A DNA stretch of 64,000 nucleotides from Prevotellaceae bacterium (GTDB lineage Bacteria > Bacteroidota > Bacteroidia > Bacteroidales > Bacteroidaceae): contig JAQXXT010000079.1 of NCBI GenBank assembly GCA_029226205.1, positions 1 to 64,000 on the forward strand, written 5' to 3'. The position numbers were made by a program, and so were the translations under genes. Below, piece by piece: positions 1-8,805 of this stretch. Every line of letters starts with the position of its first letter. The first letter of the stretch is position 1. The notes beneath the pieces were generated by a model. The model saw nothing but the letters and a program-made list of their open reading frames with translations. It was not told where the DNA came from and did no database searches.

Positions 1-86
1 ATGTTGCGGCCACGCACCCGCATTATAAATCATGTTCCTACGAAAAACCATTTACCTTGCGTGGCCGCAACATGGCGGCCACCTAC
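1..86. repeat. REP-like palindromes, families A and B
   Basis: The window opens inside a family A palindrome (GCGGCCACGCA at 6-16) and a complete copy lies at 58-86 (GTGGCCGC, short loop, GCGGCCAC). A half copy of family B (AAATCATGTTCC) lies at 27-38. The same sequences recur in intergenic gaps throughout the window. The stretch holds no gene of its own. Confidence 0.75.
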
Positions 87-107
87 AACAGAATCTATGT
101 GAGGCTT

Positions 108-980
108 TTATTTATTCGCCAGATACACACCAGCGAGGATCATGGCGGAGCCAATGAAGGCGAGCGTCGTCATCGGTTCACTGAGGACGATGGCACTGAC
201 GACGACGGTCGTGATCGGGTTCAGATAGATGTAATTGGAGGCTTTCAGGGCGCCGATCTTCTTGTTCACCCAACTCCAGAGGAAGAAACATAGGAAGGAA
301 GCGATGAAACCGAGGAAGATGAGGTTTCCTGCAATCACGGGATGGAGGAAGCCGCTCAACGGGAACTGCCAAGGATGGACGGCGAAGAAGGGGATCATTG
401 TCACGAGACCATAGAAGAATACTTTCCGTGTGATGAACACGGCCCCGTAACGTCCCGTGACATTCTTCATCAGCAGACTGTATATGGCCCAGCAGAAGGC
501 GGCGTTGAGGGCCAGCAGGTCACCGACGGGATTCAGTTTCAACACGAAATGCCCGTTGAAGATGACGATAGCCACACCTGCCAGCGCCAGTAGGGAACCG
601 AGGATAAGCGATGGTGTCGCCTTCACATCCTTCAGAAAGGCAATGGCCAGTAAGGTGGTGATGAGTGGTGCCGTACAGACGATGAACGACACGTTGTTGA
701 CATAGCTGATGCTTACGGCCCAGTTCTCCGATACGAAATACAGCGAGCCGCCTGTGATACCGAGCAGCAGCATTCGTCCCTCATCGTGCCAGTTGTCCGC
801 CCATAGCCGGTGGGGAGAGACGGTCCAGATAGCGATGTATGCGATAAGGAATCTTACCATGAAGATTTCCTCGGGAGTCATGCCATGGAGAATAAGTACC
901 TTACTGTTGACGAAGGTACCGCCCCATACGAAAACCACGAGACAAGCGATGAGATGATAAAGGAAATTCTTGTGTTTCAT
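108..980 (-). CDS. EamA/DMT-family transporter
   Basis: A 290-residue integral membrane protein of the drug/metabolite transporter superfamily, probably an inner-membrane exporter of small metabolites; the substrate cannot be read from sequence. It has about ten hydrophobic segments arranged as two EamA halves. The first helix carries VFVWGGTFVNSK, the usual DMT start, and the second half carries NAAFCWAIYSLLMKN and the closing VLSEPMTTLAFIGSAMILAGV. Length is normal for the family. It is transcribed alone, 172 nt downstream of the helicase gene on the same strand, with its own -7 motif (TATCTTTG at 1103-1096) and a stable hairpin in the leader. Confidence 0.88.
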   Translation of the reverse strand: MKHKNFLYHLIACLVVFVWGGTFVNSKVLILHGMTPEEIFMVRFLIAYIAIWTVSPHRLWADNWHDEGRMLLLGITGGSLYFVSENWAVSISYVNNVSFIVCTAPLITTLLAIAFLKDVKATPSLILGSLLALAGVAIVIFNGHFVLKLNPVGDLLALNAAFCWAIYSLLMKNVTGRYGAVFITRKVFFYGLVTMIPFFAVHPWQFPLSGFLHPVIAGNLIFLGFIASFLCFFLWSWVNKKIGALKASNYIYLNPITTVVVSAIVLSEPMTTLAFIGSAMILAGVYLANK

Positions 981-1000
981 ATTTTATGTTTGTGTATTAG

Positions 1001-1103
1001 AAAAAGCGGCTATTCTCCCGAATAGCCGTTTTTCAAAAAAAGATTACATAAACTATTGCAATTTAAAGAAGTAGTACAAGTCCTTTTTACACTTGCAAAG
1101 ATA
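1001..1103 (-). promoter_or_regulatory. Promoter -7 element and leader hairpin before DMT gene
   Basis: Reading the minus strand, TATCTTTG at 1103-1096 fits the Bacteroidetes -7 element TAnnTTTG. About 60 nt further on is an inverted repeat: arms 1021-1033 and 1001-1014 (about 13 bp, one mismatch, 6-nt loop) followed by a short T run. The hairpin lies between this promoter and the start codon at 980. It is either the helicase terminator, with the DMT promoter elsewhere, or an attenuator-like leader. Confidence 0.5.
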
Positions 1104-1152
1104 CTTTCTTCTTGTTGCAATTTTATGTATAAGGAATGACGAAACGGCGACA

Positions 1153-2916
1153 TTATTTCTTGCCGAAGCCGAAGACCTTACGGAAGAACTTCTTGATACC
1201 GCTCTCCTGACGCTTGGGCTCGGGGATATTATATTTTGTAGTCTTCGTTGAACTCTGCTGTTCTTTCTGCCGCTTGTGGTAGTTACCCTCCACATTGCCA
1301 CGACGGCGCTTGTGGCGCTGCTGGCCGTTGGCGGCAGCATTCTTCGTGTTGCTCTTCGGCGTACGCTCCTGAACGTTTGCAGTCTCCTGCTCCTGGCCAT
1401 TGCGGTTTGCTGAACGCTGTTTACAGCGACGGCCTTGCTGGGGCTGCTGACTGTTCTGCTGTTCCTGCTGACCACCACGCTGACGGTTGCCCTTCTGATT
1501 CTGCTGGTTGTCATTCTGCTGTCCGTTCCGGCGATTTTGCTGTCCGCCTCTCTGCTGACCTTGCTCCTGATTCTTCGGCGTAGCGCTCTGCTGCGGCTGT
1601 CCCTCACCATTATCCTGTGCCGGACGCTGCTGACGGGGCTGGCGCTGACCGCCTTGCTGGCTGTTCTTCGTACGCTGTTTCTTATCCTTATGACTGTTCT
1701 GGTCACGATCTTTACGGCGACGGCTCTTGGCACTCGTCTTCTGGCCCTTGGCAGGACGTTTCAAAGGCTTGTATTCCGGACCCTCCATGCCATCGGGCAA
1801 CGGGTTCTTCTCGACTTCTTTCTCCAGGAACTTCTCAATCTGCTGGAAATAGAACATATCCTCCTCACTGACGAAAGTGATTGCTTTTCCGTCTCGCTGC
1901 GCACGGGCCGTACGACCGATACGATGGACATAATCCTCAGCGTCATGAGGCACGTCGTAGTTGATGACCATCTCGATATCATCGATATCGATACCACGGG
2001 CGACAATATCCGTAGCCACAAGGACATCATACTGACCGCTCTTGAACTTGAACATCATATCGTCACGCTCGGCCTGGTCAAGGTCGGAGTGCATCTCACC
2101 GCAGTTGATGTGCTGGCGCTGCAGACTGCCGGCTACCTGCTTGACCTTCATCTTACTGCCACAGAAGATGATGACACGCTTGAGATCTCCGGCCTTGAAA
2201 ATATCCTTGATGATCGCCATTTTCTGGGTCTCATAACAGATATAGGCACTCTGCTTGATCTTCTCAGCGGGCTTGCTCACGGCGAGTTTTATCTCCACGG
2301 GATTCTTCAGCAGGGTCTTGGCGAGATCCTCGATCTTCTTCGGCATGGTAGCGGAGAACATAATCGTCTGACAGGTTGCAGGGAGTTTCGAGGCGATCTT
2401 CATGATATCCTCAGAGAAACCCATGTCGAGCATACGGTCGGCCTCATCAAGAACGAAGAAGCTCACCTTACTCATATCGACATTTCCCATGGAGATATGA
2501 CTGATGAGACGGCCGGGAGTGGCGATGACTACATCGGCACCGAGGGAGAGACTCTTCACCTCCTGATCATAGCGGTTGCCGTCGTTGCCGCCATAGACAG
2601 CGACGGAGCTGACGCCGTCGAGATAATAGGCAAAGCCTTGCATGGCCTGGTCGATCTGCTGGGCCAGCTCACGGGTAGGACTCATAATGACGCAGTTGAT
2701 GGCCTTGTCGGGATAGTCGCCTTCATCGAGGCGGCTGAGGATAGGCAGCAGATAGGCGGCCGTCTTGCCGGTACCGGTCTGTGCCACACCGAGAACGTCA
2801 TGACCTTCAAGGATAGGAGGGATACATTTCTCCTGGACGGGGGTACACTCATCGAAGTGCATGTCGTAGAGTGCGTCAAGGACGCTATCGGATAAATCTA
2901 ATTCTTCAAATTTCAT
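1153..2916 (-). CDS. DEAD-box ATP-dependent RNA helicase (RhlE/DeaD-like)
   Basis: A 587-residue RNA helicase likely involved in ribosome assembly or RNA decay. The core (about residues 1-370) has all superfamily 2 motifs: Q motif FDECTPVQEK, Walker A AQTGTGKT, PTRELAQQ, DEADRML, SAT, ARGIDI and HRIGRTAR. Residues about 375-560 form a very Q/N/G/K/R-rich disordered tail. The extreme C-terminus is a short basic/aromatic motif ending in FRKVFGFGKK. Such tails usually bind RNA and promote condensates. The gene is monocistronic. The long open frames on the opposite strand are shadows of the compositionally biased tail. Confidence 0.93.
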   Translation of the reverse strand: MKFEELDLSDSVLDALYDMHFDECTPVQEKCIPPILEGHDVLGVAQTGTGKTAAYLLPILSRLDEGDYPDKAINCVIMSPTRELAQQIDQAMQGFAYYLDGVSSVAVYGGNDGNRYDQEVKSLSLGADVVIATPGRLISHISMGNVDMSKVSFFVLDEADRMLDMGFSEDIMKIASKLPATCQTIMFSATMPKKIEDLAKTLLKNPVEIKLAVSKPAEKIKQSAYICYETQKMAIIKDIFKAGDLKRVIIFCGSKMKVKQVAGSLQRQHINCGEMHSDLDQAERDDMMFKFKSGQYDVLVATDIVARGIDIDDIEMVINYDVPHDAEDYVHRIGRTARAQRDGKAITFVSEEDMFYFQQIEKFLEKEVEKNPLPDGMEGPEYKPLKRPAKGQKTSAKSRRRKDRDQNSHKDKKQRTKNSQQGGQRQPRQQRPAQDNGEGQPQQSATPKNQEQGQQRGGQQNRRNGQQNDNQQNQKGNRQRGGQQEQQNSQQPQQGRRCKQRSANRNGQEQETANVQERTPKSNTKNAAANGQQRHKRRRGNVEGNYHKRQKEQQSSTKTTKYNIPEPKRQESGIKKFFRKVFGFGKK

Positions 2917-2965
2917 TGTTACAATTTTTTTAATGGGTGGTTCATTGCCTGATCAGCGAAGTTGC

Positions 2966-3005
2966 AGGGGCCGTCCCTTGTGGCGGCCCGCCGACCGTCA
3001 GGTCG
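2966..3005. repeat. Family C palindromic repeat
   Basis: GGGGCCGTCCCTTGTGGCGG followed by CCGACCGTCAGGTCGG forms two short palindromes in the gap between the permease stop and the helicase start. Near-identical sequence recurs at 16.56, 21.37-21.49 and 59.03 kb. Confidence 0.7.
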
Positions 3006-3017
3006 GATGGCTGCGTT

Positions 3018-4229
3018 TTATCTCGGCGCTTTCCGGTAACATCCCCAGGCAATGAAAGCATAAAGGATGTTCGGAGCCCAGGCGGCGAGGATCGGCGGCG
3101 CGCCGGCATTGATGGCGAAGGTCGCCGAGATGGTCTGCAGGAGGATGTAGATAAAGCTCAGGGCCAGACCGATGCCGAGGTACATGCCCATGCCGCCCTT
3201 GCGTTTACGTGATGACAGGGAGGCGCCGATGATGGTGAGGATGAAAGAGGCGAAGGAGGAAGCGATACGCTTGTGATACTCCACCTGATACTGCACCACA
3301 TTCTGTGACCCTCGGTGCTGCTGCTTCGCGATATAGTCGCTGAGCTGTGGCAGCGTGAAGGTCTCCTGCTGACCTTTACTGTAGACGAGATCCGTTGGCT
3401 CCATCATCACCGTGGTGTCTTTCTCCATGCCCGTGGTGATCGTCTCGCGGAGGCCGCGGAGGCTGCGGATCTTCCAGTTGGAGGCTTTCCAGTGGAATTT
3501 CGAGTCGGAGATGGTGTCATACTGGATCTCCATGGCTGTCATGTGACTGACGAGTTTCTTATCCTCGAACTTGTCCAGACAGAAGCCATAGCCTTTCTTC
3601 TGGGTATCATCGTAATGCTGGATATAAGCGATGACGCCCGGTGCCACCTGTAGCTGCACATTTTCTGCCGCCGTGTTCTTCTTACTGTTCTTATACAGCG
3701 ATTCGAAATTCTGGCGGATCACTGTGCCGTGAGGAATGACGAAAGCTGAGAGATAGAAGGAGAGGAGGGCGATGAGGGTGCAGGAGATCATGTAAGGCCG
3801 AAGGAGTCGCTTGAAGGAAATACCGGTAGCGAGCATGGCGATGATCTCCGAGTTGCCGGCCAGCTTCGAGGTGAAGAAGATGACGGCGATGAAGACGAAG
3901 AGGGCACTGAAGAGGTTGGCAAAATAAGGTACGAAGTTCGCGTAATAATCGAAGACGATCGCCCGCAAGGGGGCGTGGTACTGCGTGAATTTTGCCAGGT
4001 TCTCGTTGACATCGAAGACGATGGCGATGGAGATGATCAGGGCGATGGAGAAGAAGTAGGTGCCAATGAACTTCTTGATGATATACCAGTCGATCCGCTT
4101 GATATAATGAAACGGATTGAGAACCCTGAGGAATCTAAGAAAGGCAAGATGCGTTTTCAGCCACCGCCACCATCGGATCATTCTGATGGCGGCATGACGG
4201 AAGAACAGCTTGATATTCCTTTTCTGCAT
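3018..4229 (-). CDS. LptF/LptG (YjgP/YjgQ) family permease
   Basis: An inner-membrane permease of the LptF/LptG family, which with LptB moves lipopolysaccharide or lipooligosaccharide from the inner membrane towards the outer membrane. It has three N-terminal hydrophobic segments (starting IIKKFIGTYFFSIALIISI), a roughly 180-residue periplasmic beta region (contains LQVAPGVIAYIQ) and three C-terminal segments (FILTIIGASLSSRKRKGG). The frame is open to 4283, but that would overlap tgt by 43 nt. I prefer the ATG at 4229 (protein MQKRNIKLFF..., 403 aa), 11 nt past the tgt stop. It follows lon and tgt in one operon, an order common in Bacteroidales. Confidence 0.87.
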   Translation of the reverse strand: MQKRNIKLFFRHAAIRMIRWWRWLKTHLAFLRFLRVLNPFHYIKRIDWYIIKKFIGTYFFSIALIISIAIVFDVNENLAKFTQYHAPLRAIVFDYYANFVPYFANLFSALFVFIAVIFFTSKLAGNSEIIAMLATGISFKRLLRPYMISCTLIALLSFYLSAFVIPHGTVIRQNFESLYKNSKKNTAAENVQLQVAPGVIAYIQHYDDTQKKGYGFCLDKFEDKKLVSHMTAMEIQYDTISDSKFHWKASNWKIRSLRGLRETITTGMEKDTTVMMEPTDLVYSKGQQETFTLPQLSDYIAKQQHRGSQNVVQYQVEYHKRIASSFASFILTIIGASLSSRKRKGGMGMYLGIGLALSFIYILLQTISATFAINAGAPPILAAWAPNILYAFIAWGCYRKAPR

Positions 4230-4240
4230 GATGAATGATG

Positions 4241-5368
4241 TTAAATTCTCCGGCCCAGTTGGTCGATGATGCCTGATTTCCACTTGACGAAGTCACCTTT
4301 TATGATATGCTGTCTTGCATCGGTGACGAGGCGGAGATAGAAAGCCAGGTTGTGGATGCTGGCGATCTGCATGGCCAGGAGCTCGCCGGCTTTGAAGAGA
4401 TGATGGACGTAGGCCTTCGTATACACCCTGTCGGTCTCGCAGCCATCGGGATCGAGAGGGGAGAAGTCTGCCTCCCATTTCTTGTTGCGCATGTTCATCG
4501 TCCCCTGGTAGGTGAAGAGCATGGCGTTGCGCCCGTTTCGTGTGGGCATGACACAGTCGAACATATCCACGCCGCGCTCGATGGCCTCAAGGATGTTCTG
4601 CGGCGTGCCGACCCCCATGAGGTATCGTGGACGGTCCTTCGGAAGGATGTCGTTGACGACCTCAATCATCTCGTACATCACCTCCGTGGGCTCTCCTACG
4701 GCGAGGCCGCCGATGGCATTGCCGTCAGCACCTTTGTCGGCGACGAATTTCGCAGCTTCTCTCCGCAGGTCCTTATAAGTGCAACCCTGGACGATGGGGA
4801 AGAGACTCTGGTGATAGCCGTAGAGGGGCTCTGTCTCGTGGAAGCGCTTGATGCAGCGGTCCAGCCACCGCTGTGTCATCCCAAGGCTCTTCTTCGCGTA
4901 GGCATAGTCGCTCTGTCCCGGCGGACACTCGTCGAGGGCCATCATGATGTCGGCACCGATGATACGTTCAGTGTCCATCACATTCTCCGGCGTGAAGAAA
5001 TGCTTGCTGCCGTCGATATGACTGCGGAACTCACAGCCTTCTTCAGAGAGTTTGCGGATACCCGTAAGGGAGAACACCTGAAAGCCACCGGAGTCGGTGA
5101 GGATGGGACGCTCCCAGCCGTTGAAACCATGAAGGCCACCGGCAGCACGCAGAATCTCCAGTCCCGGACGGAGATAGAGATGATAAGTGTTGCCGAGGAT
5201 GATCTGCGCTTTAACCTGCTCGCGTAACTCGCTGAAATGGACCGCTTTGACGCTGCCGCAGGTACCTACCGGCATGAAGATCGGCGTCTCGATGACGCCG
5301 TGGTCTGTCGTGATACGTCCGGCGCGGGCGTCAGAGCAGGGATCGATATGTTGTAGTTCGAATGTCAT
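4241..5368 (-). CDS. tgt: Queuine tRNA-ribosyltransferase
   Basis: A 375-residue tRNA-guanine transglycosylase that exchanges G34 for preQ1 in tRNAs with GUN anticodons. Diagnostic motifs are TDSGGFQVFSL (substrate pocket), GGLAVGEP and FDCVMPTRNGRNAMLF, which holds the nucleophilic Asp. The C-terminal region that normally carries the zinc ligands CxCxxC plus His here reads PDGCETDRVYTKAYVHHL: one Cys survives near the expected place and the other two are absent. Replacement of these cysteines is, as I recall, usual in Bacteroidetes homologues. The ATG overlaps the lon stop by 4 nt, so the two genes are translationally coupled. Confidence 0.95.
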   Translation of the reverse strand: MTFELQHIDPCSDARAGRITTDHGVIETPIFMPVGTCGSVKAVHFSELREQVKAQIILGNTYHLYLRPGLEILRAAGGLHGFNGWERPILTDSGGFQVFSLTGIRKLSEEGCEFRSHIDGSKHFFTPENVMDTERIIGADIMMALDECPPGQSDYAYAKKSLGMTQRWLDRCIKRFHETEPLYGYHQSLFPIVQGCTYKDLRREAAKFVADKGADGNAIGGLAVGEPTEVMYEMIEVVNDILPKDRPRYLMGVGTPQNILEAIERGVDMFDCVMPTRNGRNAMLFTYQGTMNMRNKKWEADFSPLDPDGCETDRVYTKAYVHHLFKAGELLAMQIASIHNLAFYLRLVTDARQHIIKGDFVKWKSGIIDQLGRRI

Positions 5369-7839
5369 TCTTTTTTCTTTATTTCTTGAGGGATGGAGAG
5401 ATCGACGGGATTCTTGACCTTCTCATCGGTGAGGGCGAAATCCCAGACATCCTGGACGTTCTCCACATAATGGAAGGTGACACCCTTGCGGTACTGCTCG
5501 GGGATCTCGTCGATATCTTTCTTGTTATCCTGACACATCACGATATCCGTGATGCCGGCGCGTTTGGCCGCGAGGATCTTCTCCTTGATGCCACCGACGG
5601 GAAGTACTTTTCCGCGAAGGGTGATCTCACCCGTCATGGCTGTGTTCTTCCGGACCTTACGCTGCGTGAGCGCGGAGGCGATACTCGTGGCAATGGTGAT
5701 ACCTGCCGACGGACCATCCTTAGGTACGGCACCCTCCGGCACATGGATATGAATATTCCAGTTCTCGAAGATGTGGTAGTCGATGCCGAGGGCGTCGACG
5801 TGGGCCTTGACATACTGCAGGGCGATCATCGCACTCTCCTTCATCACGTCGCCGAGATTACCCGTCAGCGTGAGCTTGCCGCCGTGGCCCTTGCTCAGTG
5901 ATGTCTCGATGAAGAGAATCTCACCGCCGACACTCGTCCACGCCAGACCGGTGACGACGCCGGCATATTCGTTGCCTTGATAGATATCGCGGTAGAAGGG
6001 CGGCTTGCCGAGGAGGTCTTCGAGATGCGCCGGCGTGATCGTCGTTGTCTCCAGCGTGCCGTTGAGGGCCTGCTGGTAGGCGAGTTTTCGAAGAGCCTTG
6101 TTGATCTGTTTCTCCAACTGGCGTACGCCACTCTCGCGCGTGTACGACTCAATGATCTTCTCCAAAGCAGCTTTGGTGAACTTGATCTTCGGTTCGTGAT
6201 CTTTCAATCCCGTATTCTCCAGTTCACGCGGTACGAGATGGCGCTTGGCAATCTCGATCTTTTCCTCCGTGATATACCCACTGACCTCGATGACTTCCAT
6301 ACGGTCGAGCAACGGACGCGGGATGGTGTTTAGGTCGTTGGCCGTGGCGATGAAGAGGACCTTCGAGAGGTCGAAGTCCATATCAAGATAGTTGTCGTGG
6401 AAGGTACTGTTCTGTTCAGGATCAAGGACTTCCAGGAGAGCGGAGGCGGGGTCACCGTTATTCTGGTTTTGTGTAACCTTATCGATTTCATCGAGGATGA
6501 ATACGGGGTTGACGGAACCGGCTTTCTGGATGTTCTTGATAATCTGTCCGGGCATGGCACCGACATACGTACGGCGGTGTCCACGGATCTCGGCCTCATC
6601 ATGGAGACCGCCGAGGCTCATGCGCACATATTTACGTCCGAGGGCTCTGGCGATACTCTTGCCCAATGACGTCTTACCGACACCGGGAGGACCATAGAGG
6701 CAGAGGATCGGACTCTTCAGATCATGGCGCAGAGACAGCACGGCTATATATTCAAGGATACGCTCCTTAACCTTCTCCATGCCATAATGGTCATGGTCGA
6801 GAATACGGCGGGCACGCTTGAGGTCGAGGTCGTCCTTCGTCAGCTTTCCCCACGGCAGACCGATGAGCGTCTGCAGATAGGTGAGCTGTACATTATAGTC
6901 GGGAGACTGCAGGTTGAGGTTATCGAGTTTCTTGATTTCTTTCTGGAAGAATTTCCGCTGTTCCTCAGTCCACTTGATATTCTTGGCTTTCTCCAGCAGT
7001 TCGGCTTTGTCACTGTTGTCCTCCTTTGAGCCGAGCTCATCCTTGATGTTCTTCATCTGCTGCCGCAGGAAATACTCCCGCTGCTGCTCATCAAGGTCCT
7101 GATGCGTCTTTCTGTCGATCTTCTGTCGCAGGCCGAAGAGCTCGAGCTCGCGGTTCTCGATTTTCAGCAGTTCAATGACACGATTCTCCAGGTCGTTGGT
7201 CTCCAGCAGTTTCATCTTGTCCTCCACGGGGATGGGAATGTTGAAACATACGAAGTTGGTAAACATCGTATCATTGGAGATTCCGGAGAAGGCAGACTGC
7301 ATCTCATTGGGAATATCATCGTTGTTGATGATATATTGCCTTGTCGTCTCGTGGAGCGTCTGCATGAGCAGGGGGAAATGTCCCTTGGCGGGATGGTTCT
7401 CCTTCGGGAGTTCCTCCGGCGCGTTGACGACGGAGCCCACATAATAGGGTTTACTTTTCTTGATCTCTGTCAGTCGGCAGCGCTCCATGCTCTGTGCGAT
7501 GACCGTGATATTCTCGTCTTCGCCGGGGAGATCCATGCTGCGGATGACTTTTGCGAAGACACCCACGGGGTATACATCATCTATAGTAGGATGCTCCGTC
7601 TTAGGATCTTTCTGACAGAAGATGCAGAAGATGGCATCTTTGTGCTGTTCCAAGAAGCGGACAACTTCCACGCTGGCTTTCCGTCCGACGAGGATAGGTG
7701 ATACCACTGTCGGGAACACAACGAGATCTCGTGTGAAGAGGATCGGATAGTCACCGTCGGGGACAGGTTTGAAAAGTTGGTTGATGTCTCCGTCGAAATC
7801 GGCGATCATCTGAATGGTTGTATTTGAATTCTTACTCAT
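5365..7839 (-). CDS. lon: ATP-dependent Lon protease
   Basis: A cytosolic AAA+ serine protease (824 aa from the chosen start) that degrades misfolded and regulatory proteins. Order: N-terminal LON substrate domain ([16 protein letters not shown]), coiled-coil linker, AAA+ module with [12 protein letters not shown] and FILDEIDKV, sensor and C-terminal protease domain with the catalytic Ser in KDGPSAGIT and Lys in [14 protein letters not shown]. The open frame runs on to 8289, but that extension overlaps the divergent trmN6 gene and has no family similarity. The ATG at 7839 (MSKNSNTT...) lies just after a TATCTTTG promoter element, so it is the start. It heads the lon-tgt-lptF/G operon. Confidence 0.95.
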   Translation of the reverse strand: MSKNSNTTIQMIADFDGDINQLFKPVPDGDYPILFTRDLVVFPTVVSPILVGRKASVEVVRFLEQHKDAIFCIFCQKDPKTEHPTIDDVYPVGVFAKVIRSMDLPGEDENITVIAQSMERCRLTEIKKSKPYYVGSVVNAPEELPKENHPAKGHFPLLMQTLHETTRQYIINNDDIPNEMQSAFSGISNDTMFTNFVCFNIPIPVEDKMKLLETNDLENRVIELLKIENRELELFGLRQKIDRKTHQDLDEQQREYFLRQQMKNIKDELGSKEDNSDKAELLEKAKNIKWTEEQRKFFQKEIKKLDNLNLQSPDYNVQLTYLQTLIGLPWGKLTKDDLDLKRARRILDHDHYGMEKVKERILEYIAVLSLRHDLKSPILCLYGPPGVGKTSLGKSIARALGRKYVRMSLGGLHDEAEIRGHRRTYVGAMPGQIIKNIQKAGSVNPVFILDEIDKVTQNQNNGDPASALLEVLDPEQNSTFHDNYLDMDFDLSKVLFIATANDLNTIPRPLLDRMEVIEVSGYITEEKIEIAKRHLVPRELENTGLKDHEPKIKFTKAALEKIIESYTRESGVRQLEKQINKALRKLAYQQALNGTLETTTITPAHLEDLLGKPPFYRDIYQGNEYAGVVTGLAWTSVGGEILFIETSLSKGHGGKLTLTGNLGDVMKESAMIALQYVKAHVDALGIDYHIFENWNIHIHVPEGAVPKDGPSAGITIATSIASALTQRKVRKNTAMTGEITLRGKVLPVGGIKEKILAAKRAGITDIVMCQDNKKDIDEIPEQYRKGVTFHYVENVQDVWDFALTDEKVKNPVDLSIPQEIKKKE

Positions 7840-7864
7840 GAGTTTGATTATCCTTTTTGGGGTG

Positions 7865-7872
7865 CAAAGATA
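7865..7872 (-). promoter_or_regulatory. -7 promoter element for lon
   Basis: TATCTTTG on the minus strand, 25 nt upstream of the lon ATG at 7839. The -33 box is weak. It supports starting lon at 7839 rather than 8289. Confidence 0.6.
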
Positions 7873-7947
7873 CAAAAATACTTTTAAATAAGAGAAAGTT
7901 TGTAGGAAAATAGGTAATAAAAAATCAAAAAAGCCGTTAGAAAGGGT

Positions 7948-8715
7948 ATGGAAACATTTACTTTTCAGCATTTCGTCATTGCCCAGGACCATTGTGCCAT
8001 GAAGGTGGGCACCGATGGAGTCCTCCTCGGTGCGTGGGCCCCCATGCCGCCAGGTGGCCGCCGCATTCTCGATATCGGAACGGGGACGGGTGTGATCGCT
8101 CTGATGATGGCGCAGCGTTTCCCCGGGGCTGTTGTTGATGCCATAGATATAGATAAGGAGGCTTGTCAGCAGGCCCGTGAGAATGTAGCGGACAATGGCT
8201 TCGGCGACCGTGTCTTTGTCCAAGATCCGTGTGCGCTGCAAAACTTTAATCCAAATGCCGCATCTTATGAAAATACAGATACTTATCATCTTTCACAAAA
8301 AGAATTACTTCAGCCTCTGCGCTATGATGCGATCGTGAGCAATCCGCCTTTCTTCCAGAACAGTCTTCGCAACCCCGATGAGCGTCGCTCGTTGGCGCGG
8401 CATAATGACAGTCTGCCATTCCGGGATCTCGCCCGGCACAGTGCCCGCCTGCTTGAGGAGCATGGCCTCTTCTCGTTGATCGTTCCCACAGAAGTGCGGG
8501 CGACGGTAGAGTCGGAGTGTGTCTTTGCCGGTCTTTCCCTTTGCCGTCGTGTTGGTATCCGTACGACGCCACGAAAACCGGTCAAGCGCTGGTTGCTGAC
8601 CTTTTCTAAAGGAATCCCCACTGCCATAGAGGAAGAAGCGGAGTGCCTGATGAATCCCGATGGCTCCCGTTCACCGTGGTATAGCGCCCTTGTCGAGGAT
8701 TTTTATATCCGGTAA
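7948..8715 (+). CDS. trmN6: tRNA1(Val) (adenine(37)-N6)-methyltransferase
   Basis: A 255-residue SAM-dependent methyltransferase of the YfiC/TrmN6 family, expected to make m6A37 in tRNA-Val. The N-terminus FTFQHFVIAQDHCAMKVGTD leads into VLLGAWAP, the family opening. The SAM motif I is ILDIGTGTGVIALMMAQ, the acidic residue after strand 2 is in AIDID, and the amino-methyltransferase motif IV is NPPF (IVSNPPFFQNSL). A PhRNA-like C-terminus (TTPRKPVKRWLLTF) is present. It is divergent from lon, with a 108-nt shared upstream region. Confidence 0.92.
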   Translation: METFTFQHFVIAQDHCAMKVGTDGVLLGAWAPMPPGGRRILDIGTGTGVIALMMAQRFPGAVVDAIDIDKEACQQARENVADNGFGDRVFVQDPCALQNFNPNAASYENTDTYHLSQKELLQPLRYDAIVSNPPFFQNSLRNPDERRSLARHNDSLPFRDLARHSARLLEEHGLFSLIVPTEVRATVESECVFAGLSLCRRVGIRTTPRKPVKRWLLTFSKGIPTAIEEEAECLMNPDGSRSPWYSALVEDFYIR

Positions 8716-8737
8716 ATTCATTAATTTTCCTAAACAA

Positions 8738-8770
8738 TTTTGGAAAAACCAATAATTCTTCATAACTTTG
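8738..8770 (+). promoter_or_regulatory. Bacteroidetes sigma-ABfr-type promoter for the MORN gene
   Basis: TTTTG at 8738-8742, a 20-nt spacer and TAACTTTG at 8763-8770 match the Bacteroidetes primary sigma consensus. The start codon is 35 nt downstream. Confidence 0.8.
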
Positions 8771-8805
8771 CGGTTAAGAACGAATAATTTGACAATCAGA
8801 CCAGA

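Noticed and set aside
1435-2895. 486-codon plus-strand frame opposite the helicase gene
   Set aside because: Leu/Ile/Thr-rich shadow of the DEAD-box gene; no motif and no promoter.
7840-8289. N-terminal extension of lon of about 150 codons
   Set aside because: It overlaps the divergent trmN6 gene, has no Lon similarity and lies upstream of the lon promoter element at 7865-7872.
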